NCBI RefSeq assembly: GCF_009389715.1
Contig: NC_052405.1
Location: 10,209,194 to 10,273,193, forward strand
Source: Phoenix dactylifera
Lineage: Eukaryota; Streptophyta; Magnoliopsida; Arecales; Arecaceae
Length of the DNA: 64,000 nucleotides
Direction of reading: 5' to 3'
Every line of letters starts with the position of its first letter. The first letter of the stretch is position 1. The notes beneath the pieces were generated by a model. That model was not told the origin of the DNA. It saw only the letters and a list, made by a program, of their open reading frames with translations, and did no database searches. A program made the translations under genes and the position numbers. This document shows, in pieces, positions 33,880-44,724 of the stretch.

Positions 33880-36009
33880 TCAGCCACAAAATTGATCCAG
33901 ATTCTTAGAGAGCACCAGGAACACCAAATAGAAAATCAAACAAACAATACCTGGTTTTGTTGACCACAAGGACTTTTTTGCAGAAACAACTTCATCAAAA
34001 GCCTTTTGCAGAGCATCTTTTGCAGCCTTATAAGTCACCAAAGATGTTGCCCCTTCTGCTGCATGTTTTAGAACATCTAAGAAAAGATCGTTGCATCGCT
34101 GAGTAAAAATATTTTGAGCATTTCCCTGAATGTTGGCACAATTTTCATATAAAACAGTGCCACTCTTGGCATTCTGTGTCCACCTTTTCAAAATGAGACC
34201 TTCTGGAAGCTTACAAAGACCAACCGCCTGAAAAGCCCTCAATATATGTCTGCATATGATGCCTGAGAACTCAAACTTTTGGCAACTACATCTTGCTCTT
34301 GTTTCAGAAGAATCAAAGGTGACGTCATATGTCATACGGGCACCCTCTGCATTAAGAGCCACATGGTATCTGCAGACAGAACCATCCTGGAATTTTTCCA
34401 CCGAATAACCCAAGGCCTGGACAAGCTCCTCCTGAAATATGGCAAATATGGTTTTTGTGTAGGTCTCTGATGCTTGCTTTTCTAATAATGATGAAGTTTT
34501 CAAAACAGGTCTAGTTATCATATTAGCAAAATCTGCCTGAACTTCCTTCTCATACTGTCCTGCAATGGCCTGATCAAACTTTGCAACAAATTCAAATAAG
34601 CTTGTCTTTGTTTCAAAATTTCTTTGAAAAAACTTGTTCATACTTTCAGATCTTTGAGTAGGAGACATTTCTGCGAAGAACTTATCCTTCAAGTATACTG
34701 TGGCCCACTGTTGGCGGACCTCATATAATGATTGAATCCATTCATTCTCCGTCAGATTATACTTAAGAAGGAATGCCTCCCATAATGACTCAAAGTCTTG
34801 AACCGTATCCGTCTCATCGATGCATTTCTTCATATCCCCTTTGAGAGAAGCTCGAGCTGCTTGTGTTGAACAGATATCAGGCAACTTCTCCTTGCATTTG
34901 CTCAAGATCCTCCACTTGCAAAAACGGTGATGGGTGCCATGGAATACCTTCATAACTGCTGCTGCTAAAACTTTGCAATGATCAGTAACGAATGAAACTG
35001 GAAGACGTCCACTCATAGCCACTAGAAATGTTTCAAACAGCCATATGTAAGAAGTTTCTGTCTCATCCAAGAGCACGGAACACCCAAACACAACAGGTTG
35101 CAAGTGACGATTTACCCCTGTAAACAGCACAAAGGGCATCATCAGCTTGTTTTTTTTATATGTTGTATCAAGAGCAACAACATCACCAAAGTAACTGTAT
35201 GCCATCCGAGCCTTTGCATTGGCCCAGAAAACATTCTTTAACTTGTTAGTTTCATCAACTTCAATTGAATAAAAAAATGCAGGATTCTTTGTTTGCATCT
35301 TTCTAAAGTATTGCAAGAGGCTAAAGGCCTCGCCTCCTCCCCAGACAGCATTTTGTCTTTCCTCAGCACCAAAGCCTTCTCCAAACAGTGAGCTCATCTC
35401 AACAGGGAAGGCTAGCGGTGCCCTCTTCTTCTTGGGCTTCGATGCTCTAATATTGACAACAAATGCATGGTTGTGTTCAATAATGAGCTTAGTTACTGCC
35501 CATCTGTCCTTATCCTTCCGAACCACCTCTAACATTGCCTTGCAACCTTCCCTTATTGAAGCACGCTTCCGCCTCTCCTTGCCATCATTCTTCCTCTTCT
35601 CGTTCTTCAGGTAGAATCCTTCCTTGCAGCACACGAACCGCCTCATGATGATGGAGTCATCACGCCTCGAGGTCCTAAACCTATTGTTGCGGACTCGGAA
35701 GCCCACATGCTCAGCATAGTCAAAGTAGAACTTCCTTGCAGACTCGAGCGAATCAAATTCCATGCCAACGTAGGGCTCGCTCGGTTCCATTTGAAGTTCC
35801 AGTTTCCCCTGTACACCTCCATCAAAAGGGAACTCTGTCCCCATGAACTGGCAGCTCATTTCAACCACTGGATTTTCTACATCTCCTTCCTCCTCCTCCT
35901 CCTCCTCTTCTTTTTCACCGACATTATCTTCAAGTAAAACTGAATCACCAGCGTCAACTTCAATCGACTCGGGATTGAAGTCCAGGCCCAATGCCGCTCC
36001 AACCTCCAT
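33880..36009 (-). CDS. FAR1-RELATED SEQUENCE (FRS5-like) protein, about 709 aa or longer
   Basis: This is a paralogue of the FRS gene about 10 kb away, same strand. The ATG is at 36009 (MEVGAALGLD). An acidic Glu run (about 33-43) precedes the FAR1 zinc finger at about 85-183, with C in RRFVC, C in REGC and HNH. The MULE core spans about 240-375 (MAYSYFGDVVALDTTYKKNK, FTGVNRHLQPVVFGC, FVTDHCKVL) and keeps both Asp residues of the ancestral catalytic set that I can see. A SWIM finger (CSCQKFEFSGIICRH) follows. The family acts in the nucleus as transcriptional regulators, for example in phytochrome A signalling for FHY3/FAR1; the role of this member is unknown. The frame reads through a good donor (CCAG|GTATTG, exon end 33951), so the last about 23 residues are probably intronic and the true C-terminus lies in an unplaced exon. 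Confidence 0.93.
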   Translation of the reverse strand: MEVGAALGLDFNPESIEVDAGDSVLLEDNVGEKEEEEEEEEGDVENPVVEMSCQFMGTEFPFDGGVQGKLELQMEPSEPYVGMEFDSLESARKFYFDYAEHVGFRVRNNRFRTSRRDDSIIMRRFVCCKEGFYLKNEKRKNDGKERRKRASIREGCKAMLEVVRKDKDRWAVTKLIIEHNHAFVVNIRASKPKKKRAPLAFPVEMSSLFGEGFGAEERQNAVWGGGEAFSLLQYFRKMQTKNPAFFYSIEVDETNKLKNVFWANAKARMAYSYFGDVVALDTTYKKNKLMMPFVLFTGVNRHLQPVVFGCSVLLDETETSYIWLFETFLVAMSGRLPVSFVTDHCKVLAAAVMKVFHGTHHRFCKWRILSKCKEKLPDICSTQAARASLKGDMKKCIDETDTVQDFESLWEAFLLKYNLTENEWIQSLYEVRQQWATVYLKDKFFAEMSPTQRSESMNKFFQRNFETKTSLFEFVAKFDQAIAGQYEKEVQADFANMITRPVLKTSSLLEKQASETYTKTIFAIFQEELVQALGYSVEKFQDGSVCRYHVALNAEGARMTYDVTFDSSETRARCSCQKFEFSGIICRHILRAFQAVGLCKLPEGLILKRWTQNAKSGTVLYENCANIQGNAQNIFTQRCNDLFLDVLKHAAEGATSLVTYKAAKDALQKAFDEVVSAKKSLWSTKPGIVCLIFYLVFLVLSKNLDQFCG

Positions 36010-36545
36010 CAAAGTTACAATTTTTACGGCTATAACACACGCGAAACCTATAAATCCTTGAAGATTTCAATCTGATATCATGCTTTTTGCCAGAATTTCC
36101 CAAAACTTCTAGAGATACGCCAATTATATGTGGATTTTCATGCATGAGACCTAATAACCACATCAAAAAGCCTACAACAAAGAAGAAATACACAAGAAAC
36201 GTACATCAGATCATGGAACGCGAGCATCTCACGCCGCCCATCAACAGTTGCCGTCTTGTCCCTATGCCGAAAATCTCCGTACTCGACTACAAGAAATGGC
36301 TCGAATCGCGGGCCCAAAACACTGTTCTTGAGCTCCCCAAGCCGAATAGGGAATCTAGTCACGGAGATAACCACAAACCCTACGCCACTAGCTGGTGCCC
36401 CGAACCCTCGACGCTGAGAGAGAAGTAAAACCCTAGAGAGGCCCCTTCTTTCCCAGGGAAAAACTTGGAGCCGTTCGTCACCTACGCCAGAGAGAGAGAA
36501 AGAGAGAGAGAGAGAGAGGGTGGGGAGGGCAGACGAAGCCGCCGT
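36010..36545 (-). promoter_or_regulatory. 5' leader of second FRS gene, probable leader intron
   Basis: A GA microsatellite (36490-36520) and an 'aaaccctag' motif at about 36427 mark a leader. A possible leader intron runs from a donor near 36200 (GAT|GTACGTTT on the minus strand) to an acceptor near 36030 (TTATAG|CC). The open frame at 36138-36623 on the minus strand is then leader plus intron, not a gene. Confidence 0.4.
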
Positions 36546-36659
36546 TTGATCCGGAATTGACCGTATTCTAACACCAATCATCTGATCTTGACCGAATGCT
36601 AATCTTACAGTTGCAGGCGTCATCTTACGATCGACGCTCCCGCATATTAAAAAATAAAA

Positions 36660-37425
36660 AAATGTATATCAAAGTGCCACGTAGGCACACGGAAGAATGC
36701 TTAGAATTCTATGCGGAAGTAAAGCCGCATAAAAAGATATATACGGACATCCTCATACCGCGCACGCCGACACGCATACAAAAGAATGCATAAACGTTCT
36801 GTGCGGATGTAAATCCGCATAACATATATATCAGGAAATTGTCATAAATTGACCCATAGAATGACGTCACGCATAGGAATGAACGCATAAAGTTTCTGCG
36901 GAAGTAAACGCGCATAAAATATATATGCGGACGTCCCCATAATTTCACTGCGGTGCACCTGCATACAAGAGAATGCATAAACGTTCTATGTGGAAGTAAA
37001 GCCACATAGAACGATATATGCGGCCGTCCTCATAATTATCCCAAGGACGACAATGCACTTGCGTACGAAAGAATGTGTAATAGTTCTGCGGGAAAAATTA
37101 ATCCGCATAAACAGACATATGAGGACATCCTCATATATTGCACCTACGGTGCACGTGCACACAAATAAATGCATAACAGTTCTCTGCGGAAGCAAATCCG
37201 CATAGAAACATATCTGCTGACATCTCATAAATTGCGCTGTCAGACAGCGACCTGCATACAAATGAACGCATAGATATTCTATGCGGAAGCAAATCCGCAT
37301 AAAACAATATATACGGCCAACCTCATAATTTTCCATTAAGAGCGCACACAAATCGAATGAACGCATAAATATGCTGTGCGGCCGTAAATCCGCATAACAA
37401 TATATATGCGGACGTCCTCATATGG
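36660..37425. repeat. hairpin-bearing tandem array, eight units of about 95 bp
   Basis: Units recur at 88-99 bp. Each contains a TGCGGA-loop-TCCGCA type inverted repeat, beginning near 36711, 36801, 36896, 36988, 37086, 37184, 37278 and 37375. Most also carry a second palindromic block such as 'tatatgcggacgtcctcata'. The unit at 37107-37137 has it as a near-perfect palindrome (ATATGAGGA-CA-TCCTCATAT). The array lies directly upstream of the second FRS gene. The open frames across it are short repeats of each other and not genes. Confidence 0.88.
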
Positions 37426-37946
37426 GATCCACATCGGGGAAAACGAGACACTATCCAGTGCGATCAACGCCTCTGCCCCTTCGGCGCCACCGCGACCAGC
37501 CTAAACTCCGGCGGCCACCGCCGACCACCCCAGTCTTAGGCCAAACGCCACTACCAACTCCGCCGACTCCGATGTCGCCGGCGGCTTCTTTGTCGTCCCA
37601 TTCCAGCGACCCCACCCCCACATCAAACGTTTCGAAGTGAGGGGTCGGGTCGTTTGACGGGGTGGCGACGCCGGCGAAGGGCGGGGTCGGAGTTAAGGAC
37701 GGTGGGCTCATGGGGCTGCGTTCCAAACTTCCAACAAACAAAACGAGATGGATGGATAGCATGAAAAAGAAAAAAACAAACACTTTCCACTATATTTGAA
37801 CCCTGCATCTTGGGAAAAACATCTCTCCATGAAGTCACTTGCTAAGATTATCTTGATTAGGAAATCAGAATCCAACATCTCCTCTTTCCAACTCACATGC
37901 CTCCAACAACTCTTCCAGGGAAATTTACAGAGCATCCTGTTGAGTC

Positions 37947-38005
<59 letters not shown>

Positions 38006-38239
38006 GTGCAATTTTGGGTCATAATTAGCTTAATTAATCCATATATATATATATATATATATATACATACATCCAAACAGCTAATATGAACAAAAATACA
38101 GAGAGAAGAGAGAGAGAGAGGAGAGAGTTTCTGATTTCTGGTACAATAGATCATATCAACCTGCATGCAAGGTTGGAGAAGATTTTCTATTGAAGTATAA
38201 GGTAGAGCTCGCATAAACTGTTAATAAGTGATCAAGTTC
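37426..38239. other. intergenic between array and FRO gene
   Basis: A GC-rich stretch at 37420-37720 gives overlapping frames on both strands without family motifs. Microsatellites (CA)n at 37951-37992, (TA)n at 37993-38005 and (AT)n at 38041-38064 follow, the last about 175 bp beyond the FRO stop codon. Confidence 0.5.
37951..38064. repeat. compound microsatellite (CA)n-(TA)n ... (AT)n
   Basis: 21 CA units pass into TA units; after 35 bp of unique sequence an AT run of 12 units follows. It lies just 3' of the FRO gene. Confidence 0.95.
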
Positions 38240-41200
38240 CTAGAGATCAAAGCTGTGGCTGTTGAAATGGAAGACTGCTTGATTCCAGCTGCCTCTGATG
38301 TTCTGTGACCTGATCTCCCTCGCAACACCAGACTGGAGGCCAGGTGGTCCACATACAATTACACCCACATCGGCACGGCCCACATTCTCCGAGAACGAAC
38401 TGAAAATGTCTGGGAGAACCAAAAAAAAAAATGCAGATTGAGTCACCTAGTTCAGTTTCAAACTAAAATACCACTGTCATGAGAAAGACACACTTAAACT
38501 TTTCTTTCTCCCTTGCCCTTTAACTTGTGGTTGTCATAAAATGTGAAAGAATATAAAAGACTGTTGGTGAAGACAAGGGGACTATTTTTTTGTTTTGGCA
38601 GGAAGATAAAGCTACTATTTGCAATGAAGTTGAGAGAACCTAGTTCTATATAGAAGTATGAGAATCAATGAGGCACTTCAGCCTTTTTTGTTATTATAAA
38701 GGCATCAATTTCCTAGTAGGATCCATCATAATTTAGCCTATGTGAAGTTGTGATTGTGCTTAAATGGATTTTGAATGTCTTAATCTAGCTGTGTCATGCT
38801 GTGGTTTTGCTATGTCTCTCCAACTGGTTTGCGAACTAGGCAAAAAACATGGTAGTTTGAATAAAGGTTGACAGACGATACGAGAAATTGGAATGAGCAC
38901 CGATCTCTGGAGACAGTGATCAAATAGAAGAACTCAGTGGATCAATGTCAAAAATCTTGCATCAAACTTTATCAAAGAATGAAAGTAGGTCAAGGCATCT
39001 GAAGCTTTAGTCTGTTGATGTATGTATTGTCAATCATTTGAGGATTTTGCAGGAAGGAACGATTTATTTGTGCCATATGAGCACGTGCAGTTGGAGCAAT
39101 CCAGTAGAAGTATGCTTTGATATTGTAACATGAAGCTAATGCGACATGGTAACGTGTCGGGTAATAAATTTTACATAATTTGTTGCAAGTCCTTATAAGA
39201 GTAAAGAAAGAGTGCTCATTACCTTGAAAATCAGGCCTGCATCCATACCGAGTCGTTTGCAGACTTGAAAGACTTGTCATACTCATCTCCCCATGGAGAC
39301 TTGGCTCCCTGCAATGCCCCAAGTTGCCTTTTGCAGCATCAACTGTCCACTTTTCATTGCGTGAGCTACATTTTTCCCATTGGTTCCAGAAGTAAACAAC
39401 AATACCCCCCAGAAAAATGACACCAGCAACCATGCATAAGGTAAACAAGAGCCCCCGGTACCACCAAGCAGATACTCCAAATGGTTTGATGTAATATACT
39501 TCCACAATACCGAATAATAGAATGAAACCAAGAGTAGATGCAACGACATAAATTCCAGACCAGATGTTATTCCCTGTGCCAACCAAACATGACATCATAC
39601 TACCATTTGTTGTGGAAAGAGAGGGAGACATCATGCTCACATCAACTTTACCCTCTTCCTGCAATGAAAACATTGAATAAGAGTCTAGCGGCTATTCAAC
39701 CCAAGGAACAAAAGAATGATGTTGATGTTGGGCATCTAGGCATACCAATGAAGGCTCTGATTCTTGAGTTACATAAGCTTGAATATCCAGATGCAATTTA
39801 TCGGAGAAAGATGAATATATGTGCTGTGCATCAACTGCTGAAAGGAGAGAAAGCTCCTTAGATTTTTTAACAGCCCAAACAACCAATACATTCTTTGGTA
39901 AACAAGGTTTTCCCTCCCTAATTCGGTGAAGGATGTCACTCAATATGGCCAGGAAGGGTGAAATACCAATGCCACCAGCTACCAGTATGAGATTTTCATA
40001 CCTGAGAACAGAAAGTGAGAGTTGAATCATGTGACTTAACGGCAAGCAATGACATGGGCTTCTAGTGCAAAAATGTCAGTACACACATTTCTCGCAAAAC
40101 AGCATATCAATGAAGTACTGGAAAAGTTAAAGTGATACAACTACTGTTTGCTTGTAACATTTCTTTTTCTGTTTTTTAGGGAAAAGAAGAGGACTGTGGT
40201 TTCCTGTAGTCAGATCAAATTACGGAAGAGAGGAGAGGCTCACATCAAGTGGTAGGGCGACTCATGTCCATATGGCCCTTCAACAGAGGCTGTTATACTA
40301 CTAGGTTGTGACTGAGAGTCCTTTTGAGGCTGGTCCGGAACATTAGTGATGATATCCCTCAGTTTCCCTGTCCATGTGCCAAGTACTTTTATTAAAATTG
40401 ACAGATGGTATCTACCATCCAAAGGACTGGAGGAAACACTGAATGGATGCCACTGCAACCATGGCAATTCTCGTACTTGAAGGAAAATAAAGCTGAGAGC
40501 ATTGTAACGAAGATCTGCATATTCGAACAAACTCATAGTTAGTATTAATTTCTATTTAAAAAGCTAGAACTTGAAATTTCTAGCTAATGAGAGATGGCAT
40601 CCCTCTGACGAGCATCTTGTTTACTTTATAACTATGACAAAAAAGGATTGATAATAGCTAATCAGTTCAAAAGAAATATTTTGATCTTAAAGAAAATGAT
40701 CAATAAGTCATACTTGCTGGCTTCGAAAGGATCAATTCCACGGTTCCACATGGGCGAGACACTGCTGAAATGATATCAACTGTAGTTCGAGACTGGCAGA
40801 ACCGCAGAAAACGATCAAGTATGAAAAGGAAAACTGCTCCAGCTGCCATGCTGAAGATGAAGTCTCCAACATGCAGCGCTAAGAACACAACAAAGATCAC
40901 ATACAATTGATGGGTGTAAAAGAAAAGCTCAAAATAGTTTTTCCGCACAGGATGCAATGATGTCACCCACATCAACAAACCCGCCAACAGGCTAATTACC
41001 CCAGGAAAATTAGCAACACCAATATTCTTCCACTCTCGAATCTGAAAAACAAAACCAAGTGTCAATTGATTGATTAAAGACAGAAATACCAATTCCAACA
41101 TGATCCTCAATCAAAATTTTGAAATTATTTACATATTGAAAATAGATCGCACAATATGGGTTTCAGATTCTGATTTTATGGAATCATTTATTGTTTATAG

Positions 41201-44200
41201 TAGTTTGTGGTACTGGTGTATACTGTCGCGTCCCAAGCACAGCATGCCACACCATACCATATCATTACTTGATACAGGAGGCGTGCCAAGTGTTGGTATG
41301 CAAAATTGATCCCCGTACCAGGCATGCCAATACTGATACTAATATGGTACCGGTATGGGGTCTGATACCAAGATTGCAAACCTTGGCGTATGCTATGGAG
41401 TTATTTAGTATTTGGTTTATTTGATACCTAAACTTCGAATCTATATAATTGATGATCCATCCAATTATCTCTAGTAGGATCTTGGAATAAAAGAAGTATT
41501 CAAATGCACAGCTGGACAAAGCTCTGATGCCAAGGATCAGGTTATGATCCTCCTTGATATCTTGAGGCACTTTTCAAGTTATAGGTTGTCTAGTAGATGA
41601 TCCGCACCAATGATCACTAGCAGCATCTTGGAATGAAAAAGTATTCAGAGACAGTTGGACAAAGCCATGATGCCAAGTATAGGGTTGTGGTCTTCCTTGA
41701 TATCTGTAGGTACTTTTCAGGTTAAGTTGTCCAATGATTTGGACCCACAAAGCTTCTTAACAATTTCCCCGGAAAAAAATTGCATGTATATTTGCATGTC
41801 TTTGTGTGTAGATTCATCATCCACACCACATGGCTTAAAAGTTCATAGAGAAATTATTTTTCTACATTTAAGAAAGGTTTAAAACCAAGTTGTCCCTGGA
41901 AAGAAGATAGGCTTTTAAATACAGAAGTTTTCTGCCTTTCCAGCATCAGTTATTCTTGTAATTGTAACTTTAAGTGAAAAATAAGTAACCAAATTACTCA
42001 TCCAAACTCACTTCTTGCTGGAGACGCCCCTGCAATGACCACGCAACAACATAACATATGCCGTGAAATGTGAAGAGAGCCATTGTAAGATGTCCAAGCC
42101 AGACATGGTATCTGGTGGCATGCTCAAATGGAATATCTATTAAACGAAGAAGAACTGAACCCCTTGCAACTGGCAGAAACAAGAATAGCATGCAAAATAG
42201 TCCAATTGAGCCTAACCGAAGCCCAATAAGTTCCAGCATGAAAGTACTGCAAGTTTGAAGTTAGAAACAAGTTAAGGCTCAACTAAAAAAGCAAGCTACA
42301 CATATCTAAGTCTAAATGAACTTCAAGAACTATTCTTTTTTGAGAAAAAGAACACCTGTTCTTAATATGTGCATCCCATCATACTATCTTAATTCAGGGC
42401 TAAGTTACTAGAAAGCATGACAATCAACAGATTGTGAAGTCATGAGATGTCAAATTTTGGAAATCTCAAGAGTATAAAAAAAAATCTCTGCAAAGTTCCC
42501 AAAGTAATTCACCTTGTCTAAACCTATTTTAGCGCACGTTGCATGACAGTCAAAAACGTCCTTTGCAGTGATACAACAACAGCAAACTGATATGATGTAA
42601 TTTCATTCTTATAAAATTACTAATAATTGCAAAAAAGTGGACAATTTTGAAGTTCATAATAATGCCTTCAGTTCATGGTTTCAGCATATGAAGATAACCT
42701 TGGCCATGATAATATGCACTCACAATATGTGTGTGTGTGTGTGTGTGTCTGTATACATATTTCTTTGGGGTTACTTCTGGACTCAATCAAAGATAATTTA
42801 ATCTTCAAAATAAACCAAACATAGGAATATTAGAGAAAGATCTGTGAATCCAATGAGAACAAAGAAACATATCAATTAGGAATTTGCAGAAGCTCCAATA
42901 TATGTTCGCATGTTTTCTCTCATGCTCTTAGGTACGAATGTTGTTGATGTAATTGTACTTGAACGCATACTCCACATTAAGCATGTAAGCAAATGATTTA
43001 ATTCAAGGTTCGTTAGGAATGGCTGCAATTTTTTAAGCTGAGCATCAAACATGTTACAGAGAGGAAGATATATACTTTATTGGTGGACACCATAAGAGCA
43101 TTTTGATGTAAAATTTTCCGTTAGCAGAAACACAAGCAGGAAAGCATCCGGAAGTCCATGATAATTATTTTTCTGGCCAATAACAACATTTAAAAGCATG
43201 GCAAGGCTGTGTCATGATAACAGAAGTATTCAATAAGAAATTTTAGAAAATTATTCTTTAATCTGACAATAAGTATGAGTCAAACAAGTCGATAGGTTGT
43301 TTCGTCAATGAATCTACCACATGTAAACAATGAATAGTTTCGTTTGTGGAGGTTCAGAGGAGGAACGAGTGCTCTAATAGAAATGATGAGGATAATACCA
43401 CGTTTTCAGGACTTTATGAAAGAATTAGTGGAAGGCAATCCCTGCACATACAGAAAAATTACATCTCTGATACAAGATATCTGCGACAAATGTTAAATGG
43501 AGACAGGCAACAGCTTTTATCAGGTTTTTGCGAGCCAAGCAATTTTCTAAGATGCTTATCTTGTTCAAAGTAATCAAAGTATGTCGTCCATGTCTTCAAA
43601 TGGCAGAGCATACGCATGAAAGAGAACTCTGTGGCCTCCACAGATATTTATTGACCAACTTGTGAAAAATTAAGAAACCTGATACCAGAGGCATTAAGAA
43701 AGACCAAATTGTAACCTAAAAGATTTAATGGAAAGACCACATCACTCAAAAAGCAAAACTATGAAAAGAAAGATGGCACCTTATCTATCAGGATTAAGTA
43801 CAGAATTGTCAAACAGACATTCAACTTTGTCATGAAAAGTTTCTGTGATTGGCTAGATTAAAGGGAGGAAGTATATGAGATACCTAGTTTCAAACTTTTT
43901 CTTAGAAAAAAAAAGTTCCTTTTACTGGAATAAGGGATGGAAAAAATAATTGCTTCTTCATACTTAGCATACCCTTTTTCTTTCGAAGGCAGTGGAAATT
44001 TCGAAATCAAGCTATCGGCTTGTATTGTATAAGCAGTAATCGACCAGAGAACATATACAGAAAAAAGGAGGATCCCGATAAATTCTGCAGCAGAGACAAC
44101 ACCAAATGGTCCATCAACTAGGACAGGGAATGTCCAGAGTCGAAACCTCGAAAATTTTGAATTCTTCTTCCTGTCGATGAAGTGAAGCCTAATGAGAAAA

Positions 44201-44724
44201 CCAAGTTTTCAAAAAACAAATAGGATAAACTGTAAATCATGATCATCTTATAAGAACAAAATCATGAAGCATCAAGAAATTGCATTGGTGCATACTCAAA
44301 ATGATCTCTGGGGAAGGCAGTTATGTATATAAATGCCAGAAATGCAATGATGAGAATCGGCGCACTGAATCCAAGAAATATGCTTCCTGCAGTTCACAAA
44401 GCCAGACATTACATTACTCACTAGTATTTGTCCACCTCTTATTTAACAAGAATTAACTTGAAAGAGAGAGAAAGGCTCATTTTATGACAGACCTGTAATC
44501 CCAAAAACAGAATTTTCGGTAATACTAATCCATCTCGATTGCAGACTCCTCACCAAGTCGGTAGGGTAGAAAAATATTGCAGCAACCCAAATTATGAAAA
44601 TGATCCACATCAAAGATTTTAGCACCCATTTAGCCAAAGAGCATGCAAAAGGCATGTGCTTGGAAGAGCCATGCTCAACCCCTCCATTGGACAGAAGGGG
44701 CTCGTGAACCGAGAGTTTGGCCAT
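38240..44724 (-). CDS. ferric reduction oxidase, FRO6/FRO7-like, 9 exons, 744 aa
   Basis: This is a membrane flavocytochrome that moves electrons from NAD(P)H through FAD and two b-type haems to reduce ferric iron. Exons are 44724-44493, 44386-44296, 44188-43973, 42246-42012, 41041-40714, 40514-40244, 40001-39746, 39658-39223 and 38409-38240. All are GT-AG with agreeing phases, 2235 nt, giving 744 aa, the FRO6/7 size. An N-terminal membrane segment (about 30-55) follows EPLLSNGG. The haem domain in exons 4-5 has [16 protein letters not shown] and [20 protein letters not shown]. The FAD motif [12 protein letters not shown] is in exon 6; the NAD(P)H motifs are [12 protein letters not shown] in exon 7 and VIVCGPPG in exon 9. 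Two further membrane segments lie in exon 8. The arrangement and N-terminus match FRO6 (plasma membrane) and FRO7 (chloroplast) rather than the root FRO2 type; the location cannot be decided by eye. Confidence 0.96.
41190..41400 (-). repeat. GGTACCGG-family dispersed repeat, copy 1
   Basis: In FRO intron 4. The minus strand starts CCAAGGTTTGCAATCTTGG and runs through ATACCGGTACCATATTAG and GGCATGCC. It shares style and end sequence with the copies at 56.7, 60.5 and 63.7 kb. Confidence 0.55.
41451..41750. repeat. direct tandem duplication, period about 160 bp
   Basis: Two diverged copies in FRO intron 4 share 'atcttggaat', 'agtattca', 'ggacaaagc', 'tgatgccaag', 'ccttgatatct' and 'acttttca'. 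Repeat-derived. Confidence 0.75.
42727..42749. repeat. (TG)n microsatellite
   Basis: About 11 TG units in FRO intron 3. Confidence 0.9.

Noticed and set aside
23675-36009. The two FRS genes as active Mutator transposons
   Set aside because: No terminal inverted repeats or 9-bp duplications are seen around them, and the FAR1-MULE-SWIM layout is that of the domesticated FHY3/FAR1 family.
36138-36623. 161-codon minus-strand frame upstream of the second FRS gene
   Set aside because: It covers GA-microsatellite leader and a probable leader intron, with no family motif.
36709-37366. Overlapping minus-strand frames with repeated FYADLLPQRT-like words
   Set aside because: They are translations of the tandem hairpin array.
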